From NCBI GenBank assembly GCA_014382645.1, contig JACNJI010000335.1, positions 1 to 9,958 of the forward strand: 9,958 bases of DNA, given 5' to 3'. Position 1 is the stretch's first letter. Every line of letters begins with the position of its first letter. A program made the position numbers and the translations under genes. Below the pieces are notes generated by a model. It searched no databases, was not told where the DNA came from, and saw nothing but the letters and a program-made list of their open reading frames with translations. Shown here piece by piece: positions 1-6,141 of the stretch. Origin of the DNA: Verrucomicrobiota bacterium. GTDB lineage: Bacteria > Verrucomicrobiota > Verrucomicrobiia > Opitutales > Seribacteraceae.

Positions 1-1
1 G

Positions 2-922
2 GAGGCGGTCAAACCTGGAGCGGTGGCGGCGGTTTTCGGACTGGGGTCTGACTTTGGCTTGAGCGAAAATCCCTCGGATGCAGACAGACGTAGGAAACTG
101 GCTGAATGGATTACGCACCCGGAGAATCCATTGTTTCCCCGTGTGATCGTTAACAGACTTTGGCACCACCACTTTGGCACCGGGTTGGTGGCGACTCCAA
201 ATGACCTTGGGTTTAACGGTGGACAGCCCAGTCATCCGGATCTTCTGGACTGGCTTGCCGGCGAATTGAAAAGGAACGGTTATCGGCTTAAGCATTTGCA
301 TCGTCTAATGGTCACCTCAAGTGCCTACCGGCAATCCTCCGTACCCAACGTCAGAGGTATGGCATCGGATGCGGACAACCGTCTCCTCTGGCGCAGGTCG
401 CCTGTCCGTTTGGATGCCGAAAGCCTTCGGGATGCCATGCTGATGGTTTCCGGCAAACTCAACAGGCAAATGGGCGGCCCTGGTTTTCGCGACGTCAATA
501 TCCGACCGTTGGATGGAACAACCTATTACACGCCTTTCGACAAAGAGGACTCCGCCCTTAACCGCCGAACCGTCTATCGCTTCAGCCCGAGGGGCCGACG
601 AAGCGCAATCCTAGATGCCTTCGACTGTCCGGATCCCTCAACCGCGGCACCAAGGCGTTCGGTTACCACCACTCCGATCCAGGCCTTGGCTCTGCTGAAC
701 AATGCATTTGTACTGCGGATGGCGGAAGGTTTTGCCACCCGACTGGTGAGGGAGGCCGGACAGGACATTACCGGGCAGGTGAATCTTGCCTATGCGCTTG
801 TCTACGGACGAAAGCCGGATGCGGAGGAAACGAAACTCGGAGCATCCCTTGCCTCCGGGCACGGGATGGACGCGCTTTGCCGTGTCCTGTTCAACAGTAA
901 TGAATTCGTTGTGATAGAATGA
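2..922 (+). CDS. DUF1553 (PSD1) domain protein, C-terminal part, 5' end outside window
   Basis: The frame is open to the left edge, so this is the C-terminal part of a longer protein; the GTG at 23 is probably an internal codon. About 300 residues are visible. They carry the hallmarks of the DUF1553/PSD1 family: RRKLAEWITHPENP followed by VNRLWHHHFG near the left edge, then the LxxLAxELxxNGYRLKHLHR stretch with TSSAYRQSS, and near the C-terminus the TTPIQALALLNN block. In planctomycetes and verrucomicrobia such proteins often carry DUF1549 and a cytochrome c-like domain at the N-terminus; that part lies outside the window. The stop overlaps the next gene's start (ATGA at 919-922), so the two are almost certainly translationally coupled. 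DUF1553-DUF1501 pairs are a recurrent secreted or periplasmic module in this group; their biochemical role is not established. The family call is firm and the function is open. Confidence 0.93.
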   Translation, partial: EAVKPGAVAAVFGLGSDFGLSENPSDADRRRKLAEWITHPENPLFPRVIVNRLWHHHFGTGLVATPNDLGFNGGQPSHPDLLDWLAGELKRNGYRLKHLHRLMVTSSAYRQSSVPNVRGMASDADNRLLWRRSPVRLDAESLRDAMLMVSGKLNRQMGGPGFRDVNIRPLDGTTYYTPFDKEDSALNRRTVYRFSPRGRRSAILDAFDCPDPSTAAPRRSVTTTPIQALALLNNAFVLRMAEGFATRLVREAGQDITGQVNLAYALVYGRKPDAEETKLGASLASGHGMDALCRVLFNSNEFVVIE

Positions 923-2349
923 TGAAAACTCAACAAATGCTAGAGCGGCGTGAATTCTTGAACTGGGGGGTCCGTGGAATTGGTGCAACAGCCCTCACCA
1001 GCCTGTTGATCCATGATCACGCCCATGCCGCGACCGCTAGCCTCTTGCCGCATTATGCGCCCAAGGCAAAACGGGCCATTCATATTTGCCTGGTTGGAGG
1101 TCTCAGCCATGTGGATTCCTTTGACCCTAAACCGGAGCTGACCAAGAATCACGGCAAGGCAGCCAATCTTTCCGAGAAGCCTGATATTTTCTTTGGCAAG
1201 GTCGGGCCGCTGCGTGGGGCCGATTGGGAGTTCAAGCCCCGAGGACGGAGTGGACTCATGATTTCCGAGATGTTTCCGAACATTGCCCGGCATGCCGATG
1301 ATTTGACCGTGATCCGGTCAATGGTGTCCCAATCCGCCAACCATACACCGGCATTGTTTTTCCAGAACAGTGGATTCGAGTTCAATGGTTACCCATCCAT
1401 GGGGAGCTGGGTTGCATTTGGGCTTGGGGCTGAATCAGAATCCCTTCCTGCCTACGTGGTGCTTCCGGATGGACGTGGATCCCCGAACGGAGGTTCCTCC
1501 AATTGGACCAACGGCTTCCTTCCTTCACAGTTCCAAGGGACTCCCTTTAATGGTGGGGACCGCCCAATCCAAGATATTTTCCCGGCAAAAGAAATTTCCG
1601 ATGCGGAAGAGGAGGCTTCACTCAAGCTGTTGAGCCGCCTCAACCAAAAGCATCAGGAGCGTACTCGCCTGGAAGATATGCTGTCCGCTCGCATCCGTAG
1701 TTATGAATTGGCAGCCCGCATGCAGCTTTCCGTGCCGGAAGTGACTGACGTGAGTGCCGAAAGCGATGCCACCAGAGAAATGTATGGTATTGGGAAGAAT
1801 CCAACCGACGATTGTGGCAGACGATGTCTTCTTGGACGTCGATTACTGGAGAAGGGGGTGCGTTTTGTGCAGGTTTTTTCCGGAGGCCCAATTGCAGGTA
1901 GTCCGCGCAAGAGTTGGGATGCGCATGAGAACGTAAAGCAAAACCATGGGGCCGAGGCGGCCCGGATTGACAAGCCGGTTGCGGCTCTGCTGGCAGATTT
2001 GAAGCAGCGCGGCATGCTCGATGAAACCCTTGTCCTCTTTACTACCGAGTTCGGGCGTACGCCCTTTGCCCAGTCGGGTCGGGGCACGGTGGGTCCCGGC
2101 CGGGATCACAACAAGGGCGGTTTTTCCATTTGGGCGGCCGGTGGTGGCTTGAAACCGGGCATTGCGTTCGGGGCCACCGATGAAATTGGCTGGAGGGCTT
2201 CGGACAACCCGGTTTCCTGGCACGATTTTCATGCCACGGTCCTTCACCTTCTGGGGATGAATCATGAACGCCTGACTTTCTACCATAATGGTATCGAGCG
2301 CAGGCTTACCAACGTGCACGGTGACCCGGTGAAGGGCATCCTGGCTTAA
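919..2349 (+). CDS. DUF1501 family protein with Tat signal
   Basis: A complete 476-residue protein. The N-terminus has a twin-arginine signal: ERREFLNWG with R10 and R11, then a hydrophobic stretch (GIGATALTSLLI) and an Ala-rich cleavage region near residues 33-40. Export in folded form is expected. The mature part matches DUF1501, a family related to the alkaline phosphatase/sulfatase fold: HICLVGGLSHVDSFDPKPEL near residues 55-75, the SANHTPALFFQNSG block, LFTTEFGRTPFAQ, and the C-terminal GPGRDHNKGGFSIWAAGGG segment. The start at 919 overlaps the DUF1553 stop; a second ATG at 922 is also possible, and both keep the Tat motif. Length is normal for the family and the frame is intact. The enzymatic activity of DUF1501 proteins is not established. 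They travel with DUF1553 and sulfatases, which fits the broken sulfatase just downstream. Confidence 0.95.
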   Translation: MMKTQQMLERREFLNWGVRGIGATALTSLLIHDHAHAATASLLPHYAPKAKRAIHICLVGGLSHVDSFDPKPELTKNHGKAANLSEKPDIFFGKVGPLRGADWEFKPRGRSGLMISEMFPNIARHADDLTVIRSMVSQSANHTPALFFQNSGFEFNGYPSMGSWVAFGLGAESESLPAYVVLPDGRGSPNGGSSNWTNGFLPSQFQGTPFNGGDRPIQDIFPAKEISDAEEEASLKLLSRLNQKHQERTRLEDMLSARIRSYELAARMQLSVPEVTDVSAESDATREMYGIGKNPTDDCGRRCLLGRRLLEKGVRFVQVFSGGPIAGSPRKSWDAHENVKQNHGAEAARIDKPVAALLADLKQRGMLDETLVLFTTEFGRTPFAQSGRGTVGPGRDHNKGGFSIWAAGGGLKPGIAFGATDEIGWRASDNPVSWHDFHATVLHLLGMNHERLTFYHNGIERRLTNVHGDPVKGILA

Positions 2350-2365
2350 GATTCTGTCCCTAAGT

Positions 2366-2756
2366 ATGGTGCGGTTGGGTACGAAACGAAACGCACTCCT
2401 GAACTGTTTTGGCACCGTCAACAATGAGTTGTGTGGCAGTTGACGCAGCCCAACCACAAGCAAAGGGCAAGGAAACTAGGCCGAACATCATCCTGATCAT
2501 GGCGGACGATATCGGGTATGCGTGCTATGTGGCCTATGGCGGAACATCCTATGAAACTCCGCGCATTGATCGTCTGGCGGCTAACGGCATACGCTTCATG
2601 CATTGCTATTCCCAGCCGGTTTCCACCCCGAGCCGTATCAAGATTATGACTGGCGTCAGCAATGTGCGTAACTATGCCGACTTCTCGATTCTCAAGAAAA
2701 ACCAGCAGACCTTTGCCCACATGCCGAAGGGTGCCGGGGTCACCTTTGCCGCTTGA
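2366..2756 (+). pseudogene. Sulfatase remnant, N-terminal third only, frameshifted and truncated
   Basis: From about 2480 the translation is plainly the N-terminus of a secreted sulfatase (alkaline phosphatase superfamily): RPNIILIMADDIGY with the metal-binding DD pair, YGGTSYETPRIDRLAANGIRF, then QPVSTPSRIKIMTG. The STPSR motif is the formylglycine site in its Ser form, so maturation would need an anSME-type enzyme. The frame stops at 2754-2756 after about 115 residues, whereas sulfatases usually have 450-550; the catalytic remainder is absent. The open frame starts only after a stop at 2400-2402 and lacks a good signal peptide. One frame over, an ATG at 2366 begins a basic then hydrophobic peptide (MVRLGTKRNALLNCFGTV) that would join MSCVAVDAAQ if one base near 2418-2423 were removed. 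This suggests a second lesion in the signal-peptide region. The fragment converges with, and overlaps by 17 bases, the tail of the split discoidin-like gene, so a rearrangement junction probably lies near 2757. Confidence 0.8.
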
Positions 2757-3003
2757 AATCGGTCGGGGTACCAAAGAGTTCCAGTTGCGAAAGAGAAAAA
2801 CCAGGAGGTCGGTTGAAATCCCTAAAGGTATTACTGTTTGGATTGAAACAGGAATAGATAACAATCCGAAACCAAGGGCAGGCCATGGGCGGCACGGTGA
2901 AGTCAGCTTTTTTCACGGTGTCGTTTTTTAACTTTGCCCCGAGTTTTTTCAGATCTGCGGGATCGACTGAGCCGCCCATCGTGTCTGAGGTGAACGAAGT
3001 GAA
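2740..3003 (-). pseudogene. Split F5/8 type C (discoidin-like) secreted protein, 3' half
   Basis: Read on the minus strand from 3003, the frame gives FTSFTSDTMGGSVDP, then a Lys-rich linker, then TVPPMACPWFRIVIYSCFNP and RPPGFSLSQLELFG near the end. A final beta-strand of the form GFSLSQLELFG is how discoidin/F5/8 type C domains usually close. The segment has no credible start of its own and runs straight out of the attC-like site at 2999-3045. The matching 5' half lies at 7113-7715. Removing 3004-7112 fuses the halves as ETTL|FTSFTSD, in frame once a C8 run at 7130-7137 is counted as C7. The last residues (about TPTDFKRQR, stop at 2740-2742) run into the broken sulfatase and may not be the original C-terminus. 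The likely original role was a secreted carbohydrate- or surface-binding domain. Confidence 0.75.
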
Positions 3004-3045
3004 CGCCGCATTCAGCGGCTTGTCCGCTGCAATGCTTTGTTATAC
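2999..3045 (-). repeat. attC-like site of the OLD nuclease cassette
   Basis: On the sense (minus) strand the R'' box is GTATAAC (3039-3045) and contains the TAA stop of the upstream gene. The L'' arm GCATTGCAGCGG (3024-3035), a five-base loop and the L' arm CCGCTGAATGC (3008-3018) follow. The arms pair perfectly except for one extra G on the L'' side, the bulged (extrahelical) base that gives attC sites their polarity. Between R'' and the arm an unpaired spacer (AAA against GCC) sits where attC sites have one. The site closes with GTTCAC (2999-3004). This R' box is atypical (GTTCACT rather than GTTRRRY) because only its G would come from the cassette; TTCACT belongs to the interrupted host gene. 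At 47 bases the site is short for attC. A second GTTCAC at 2990-2995 is an alternative end. Confidence 0.82.
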
Positions 3046-4779
3046 CTGTCGTACCGCCTGAACAAGTTCAAGAAGCCTAGTTGGAATATCATCATCACTG
3101 AGATGCTGTCCGATAGCATTGGCAAATATAGGCTTACTCATTTTCTTGCCTCGCTGATTTAGGCTTCTAATTTCTTTTGAGAATTTTTTCCCATTCTCTG
3201 CACATTCAGCACGTAATTTTCGAATTGATTCTACAGACCATGTTTCTGGTATTTCTTTCTCATATGACGTGAGATACGCCGCCCAAGCCGTATAAAGCGC
3301 TTCATCAGTAAATGCGTCTTCAAACTCTTTAGTTCCCACAATATACTTTCTGTCATCTGGGATTTGAAGTCGGTCTATCAATTCTGTTAATTCTGGCGAT
3401 GCGTCATTATCAAAAAGTAAATGCACTTTCTCTGGGCTATGTATTTCAAGAAGGGCCTTTGCGAAACCTGGTATATTTGGTATGCCCTTGCAATTAATTA
3501 TTTTTACAAGTGACGATGAAAGCGTCTCGTCAAATGCTTTAATGAAATATGACGGTATAAACTGTTCTTCAGTTTCTCCTTCGACAATAATTATGTGCTT
3601 GGCGAAAAACAAGTATGTATTCTCAATTCCTAACGTCCTGAGAATCCTATCCGCGTATTCAGGGTCAGATTTTATGTACTTAATCTTGCTATGATTATTG
3701 TTATTTTCTAAGAGCCTCAACTTTTTCGGCTTAACGGAATTAATTATAAATGGCGAATGCGTTGTTAATATAACCTGACTACCGTTTGCGGCAAATCCTT
3801 TAACCGTATCTAAAAACTCTAGTTGTGCTTTGACATGAAGGTGGGTATCTGGCTCATCCAACAAATAGATGGTGGAAGCATCATGTTCTATTAACGATTG
3901 CTCCTTTTTATACTCCAAAAGAGCCATTGTGATACGCCTCTTGGTGCCATCCCCTTTTTTATCAATAGACACCTCTTTGCCATGTTCCAAAAACTTGACT
4001 TTTGCATCAATATTCAAATCTTTCTTCTGATATATTGGCTCAATCTTTACCTCAGTTAAGTCTTTTAAAAACAACTGCATTCTACTTAGAACTCCAGTAT
4101 CTTTAATGCTCTGCTCAACGTGAGCCGAATAACTGTTTATTTTATCTTTTACAAACTCCTCAATGGTTTGGTCTTTAGTGATTTTTTCATCCCATATTTC
4201 ACTTTGCTTACCTTTTAAGAAGACCTCTTTGAAAAATCCAGAAACATTCTCAAAGTGCCTACCATCAAGCTGAATATTATTAAACGAAGGGAATGAAGCA
4301 CCGGCTATTTCAATATCAGTACCATCAAATTTTTCTAATATGGAAGTTTTAAGATTGGTAACATTGGAATTAGATCTAACGGTTAAGCCGACCGTTTTAG
4401 CTGTTTGCCTGACTTTCTCTTGCTCGCCAATATCATCCAAGTTCAGATTTTCATCTGTAAGCCAATTTCTTATTTTTTCGATATATTCTTCTGTTGGGGT
4501 TGCAGTTAGGTTAGCTTCGATAATAGCGTCTTCATTTAGGTCATAGACTTTTCCAAACTTAAACTCCTCAGTACCTAAACATATTTTTATTTGGGTACGG
4601 TCATGATTGAAGTCGTCTTTCTCAACTTTTCTTCCTTGTGTTACCACCTTCAAGCATTCAATTAATGAAGATTTTCCCGCATCGTTTTCGCCTACAATCA
4701 CCGTCAAGTCATCTTCGAATCTTACTTCAAAACCCAGTAAGCATCTAAAGCCATCCACAGTTAAATCTTTAATCTTCAT
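3040..4779 (-). CDS. OLD family ATP-dependent endonuclease (AAA ATPase plus TOPRIM), cassette gene
   Basis: A 579-residue protein with the two-part plan of OLD (overcoming lysogenization defect) nucleases. The N-terminal ABC-type ATPase has Walker A GENDAGKS at residues 30-37, Walker B IYLLDEPDTHLH with D308 and E309, and the switch-like segment TTHSPFI about 35 residues later. The C-terminal TOPRIM domain has IIIVEGETEEQF with catalytic E400 and LLFDNDASPE with the metal-binding pair D457 and D459, so the nuclease looks intact. The insert between Walker A and B is the usual helical arm and dimerization region. The start is well placed: GGGA at 4788-4791 lies 8 bases from the ATG. The stop TAA is inside the attC R'' box. 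OLD-type nucleases occur alone, as GajA with a GajB helicase, and with retrons; no helicase or reverse transcriptase is visible here. A DNA-damage or anti-phage role is inference. The sequence is markedly AT-rich against the flanking chromosome. Confidence 0.93.
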   Translation of the reverse strand: MKIKDLTVDGFRCLLGFEVRFEDDLTVIVGENDAGKSSLIECLKVVTQGRKVEKDDFNHDRTQIKICLGTEEFKFGKVYDLNEDAIIEANLTATPTEEYIEKIRNWLTDENLNLDDIGEQEKVRQTAKTVGLTVRSNSNVTNLKTSILEKFDGTDIEIAGASFPSFNNIQLDGRHFENVSGFFKEVFLKGKQSEIWDEKITKDQTIEEFVKDKINSYSAHVEQSIKDTGVLSRMQLFLKDLTEVKIEPIYQKKDLNIDAKVKFLEHGKEVSIDKKGDGTKRRITMALLEYKKEQSLIEHDASTIYLLDEPDTHLHVKAQLEFLDTVKGFAANGSQVILTTHSPFIINSVKPKKLRLLENNNNHSKIKYIKSDPEYADRILRTLGIENTYLFFAKHIIIVEGETEEQFIPSYFIKAFDETLSSSLVKIINCKGIPNIPGFAKALLEIHSPEKVHLLFDNDASPELTELIDRLQIPDDRKYIVGTKEFEDAFTDEALYTAWAAYLTSYEKEIPETWSVESIRKLRAECAENGKKFSKEIRSLNQRGKKMSKPIFANAIGQHLSDDDIPTRLLELVQAVRQV

Positions 4780-4787
4780 AAGTCACA

Positions 4788-4791
4788 TCCC
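4788..4791 (-). promoter_or_regulatory. Ribosome binding site of the OLD nuclease gene
   Basis: On the minus strand, GGGA within CAGGGATGTGACTT lies 8 bases before the ATG at 4777-4779. It sits between the upstream attC site and the gene, so each translation signal travels with its own cassette. It supports 4779 as the start. Confidence 0.6.
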
Positions 4792-4804
4792 TGCATGAAT
4801 TGAG

Positions 4805-4874
4805 GTATAACGTCGAGGTGTATCACGGAGTGAAGCGTAGCGTAACGGAGTTGAATACCACCGACTGGTTATGC
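4805..4874 (-). repeat. attC-like site of the membrane-protein cassette
   Basis: On the sense strand this 70-base site opens with R'' GCATAAC (4868-4874), which contains the TAA of the upstream gene, and closes with R' GTTATAC (4805-4811). Inside, the outer arms pair imperfectly (GTCGGTGGTATTCA against the complement of TGATACACCTCGAC), with bulges. The centre has a longer variable region with CTCCGTTACGC and GCTTCACTCCG as near inverted repeats. R'' and R' are nearly exact inverted copies. Length, box sequences and position between two genes are all normal for attC. This is the clearest complete site in the window. Confidence 0.85.
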
Positions 4875-5537
4875 CTTCTCCCATGTTGTTTCGGTTAAGT
4901 CTTTTTTGTCACAAACGCTGACGAAGAAGCTCTCATCGCGATGACTCTTCTTCTCCTCGGCGTAATAAAGCCTGATGTATGGAAATCTATTCTTTTCCTT
5001 AAAATGGCAACATATCTGTGGCCACTCCCAATACTCATCGGCTTCCCATCTAATTCTATCGATGCTGCTGTAAGCGATTCTTCCGATGAGGTGAGTCATA
5101 ACTGCGTCATCATCCCCCCTGTCACAATAAACCCATGTGTCTGCCTCTTTTCTTATGAATACAGGCCCTGCTACGCCGTCTAAACGGAACTCTAAATAGT
5201 CTCTGTGGTAATCGATTAATGCCGCAATCGTGTAAGGGGAGTCTTCCCTGCTGTGCTGCTCATCTGTATTCGGCATTTTCCTGAGGACATCACGAAGTAT
5301 AAACTCCCCTAGATGTGAATTGAAGTCCTGCCGCTCCGCAAAATCTTTGATTTCATTAAAAAGCTTAGTCGCGTGGTCAAAGCTTTCGATGGCTGATTCT
5401 CTTAATTCTTTTTCACTAGGCTTAATCTTCCTGTAGACTCTAAAGAGCAAGAAGAGGATGGGTGCGCCAATAAACAATGAAAGGAGTGACAAGAATCCTT
5501 CATTTTCATTCGACCACTGGATGATGCTTTCGATCAT
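4869..5537 (-). CDS. Single-pass membrane protein of unknown function, cassette gene
   Basis: A 222-residue protein that I do not recognise. Residues 15-34 form one clear transmembrane helix (FLSLLSLFIGAPILFLLF), followed by a basic segment (RVYRKIKP), so the bulk of the protein should face the cytoplasm. Residues 40-90 look helical and charged, possibly a short coiled coil. The remainder looks mixed alpha/beta and is rich in aromatic and acidic residues (for example ADEYWEWPQICCHF near 167-180). The ATG lies 8 bases after the R' box of the preceding attC (GTTATGC, 5546-5552), with little room for a Shine-Dalgarno sequence, as is common in cassettes. The stop TAA (4869-4871) is inside the R'' box GCATAAC. 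Compact packing between two attC sites defines it as a one-gene cassette. No function can be assigned; a membrane-tethered effector or sensor would be speculation. Confidence 0.87.
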   Translation of the reverse strand: MIESIIQWSNENEGFLSLLSLFIGAPILFLLFRVYRKIKPSEKELRESAIESFDHATKLFNEIKDFAERQDFNSHLGEFILRDVLRKMPNTDEQHSREDSPYTIAALIDYHRDYLEFRLDGVAGPVFIRKEADTWVYCDRGDDDAVMTHLIGRIAYSSIDRIRWEADEYWEWPQICCHFKEKNRFPYIRLYYAEEKKSHRDESFFVSVCDKKDLTETTWEKA

Positions 5538-5545
5538 TTAATTCT

Positions 5546-5611
5546 GCATAACGTAGAAGGTAGGCATAGAGTAGCGCCAGCGAAATCTATTGTCTATCCT
5601 GACTGGATCTA
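5546..5611 (-). repeat. attC-like site after the SRPBCC gene, R'' box degenerate
   Basis: On the sense strand the site ends with a good R' box GTTATGC (5546-5552). GTAGA next to the gene's TAG stop pairs with TCTAC next to R'. Further in, GGATAGACA pairs with the complement of TGCCTACC with one extra A on the L'' side and one mismatch. The R'' box expected at the gene end is missing: the sequence there is AAGGGTAGA instead of an RYYYAAC core. The gene stop (TAG, 5609-5611) still lies at the edge of the site. It looks like an attC site whose outer 5' box has decayed or been replaced. Confidence 0.6.
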
Positions 5612-6100
5612 CCCTTCATTTGGTCGAGTGGTTAAGTATTGTTTCCAGTCGTTAGATTCTGCCATCGCTTTTATTTCTGAGTTTCTCTGCTGTAGAAATG
5701 ATTTCATGTATCTGGTTAAGAATAAATTTTCAGCGAGACGCCCTAATATTCCAAGTGGAGCCTCGAACTCGAATCGATCAGACATGATCGTATGATTCTC
5801 TTGGGTTTGAAATGTGTGTGTATGTCTCAACTTAGAGAATGCTCCCGAAATCATTTCGTCTTCAAATTCTTTTGGTTTATTCAAATGTGTCATTTTCACA
5901 GTGAGCTTCTGCTTGACCCCAAAGTGTGTAGCTTCCCAAGTTACCGTTTCATTTTCCTCCATCAGTCCGCTGGTCCTTCCTGCCACAGCTCGTTCTTTCG
6001 ATTGGGAAGTAGAAGCGGTGTGCGCATCGACGCTCCTAGCGAGGTCAAAAACTCGCTCAATTGGAGCCTTAATGGAAGTTGTGAGTTCAATGACGGGCAT
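5609..6100 (-). CDS. SRPBCC (START/Bet v 1-like) family protein, cassette gene
   Basis: A 163-residue protein with the shape of the SRPBCC superfamily, small helix-grip proteins that bind hydrophobic ligands. It opens with a strand and an amphipathic helix (MPVIELTTSIKAPIERVFDLARSVDAHT). Alternating strands follow (EENETVTWEATHFGV, KLTVKMTHLNKP, KLRHTHTFQTQ, HTIMSDRFEFEAPLG), and then the long C-terminal helix (LFLTRYMKSFLQQRNSEIKAMAES). The order and length match family members that occur as stand-alone proteins. The ligand cannot be read from the sequence. The ATG at 6098-6100 is preceded by a weak purine tract (AGAAAGAAA). Only 35 bases separate it from the HEPN-like gene upstream, and that gap holds half of an attC site. 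Overlapping frames on the opposite strand at 5792-6139 look like shadows. Confidence 0.85.
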   Translation of the reverse strand: MPVIELTTSIKAPIERVFDLARSVDAHTASTSQSKERAVAGRTSGLMEENETVTWEATHFGVKQKLTVKMTHLNKPKEFEDEMISGAFSKLRHTHTFQTQENHTIMSDRFEFEAPLGILGRLAENLFLTRYMKSFLQQRNSEIKAMAESNDWKQYLTTRPNEG

Positions 6101-6111
6101 TTTCTTTCTGT

Positions 6112-6141
6112 AGATCGTTTAAGTGTGCCGGGGCGTTAGCC
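6112..6141 (-). repeat. Half attC site (R'' and L'' only) after the HEPN-like gene
   Basis: The sense strand reads GGCTAAC (6135-6141), then GCCCCGGC. GGCTAAC is a good R'' box and carries the TAA stop of the upstream gene, as in the two other cassettes of this array. The matching L' arm (a GCCGGGGC-like sequence) and an R' box (GTTRRRY) are not present before the next ATG at 6100. The gap between the genes is only 35 bases, too short for a complete attC. This looks like a site truncated by deletion, which welds two cassettes into a two-gene unit. A chance match of the stop region to R'' is possible. Confidence 0.5.

Noticed and set aside
23..922. GTG at 23 as the real start of the DUF1553 gene.
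   Set aside because: The frame stays open to the window edge, there is no convincing ribosome binding site, and the family normally has several hundred more N-terminal residues.
1370..2463. Several open frames overlapping the DUF1501 gene on both strands.
   Set aside because: They are shadows of a gene with clear family motifs throughout and have no motifs of their own.
2662..2931. Plus-strand frame of 89 codons after the sulfatase fragment as a new small gene or as the sulfatase continuation.
   Set aside because: It shows no sulfatase motif and is antisense to the recognisable end of the discoidin-like protein.
3040..4779. Reading the OLD gene as GajA of a Gabija system or as a retron effector.
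   Set aside because: No UvrD-like helicase or reverse transcriptase lies next to it; attC-like sites bound it on both sides.
5792..6139. Plus-strand open frames across the SRPBCC gene.
   Set aside because: Composition and motifs do not resemble a protein family, and they are antisense to a well-supported SRPBCC gene.
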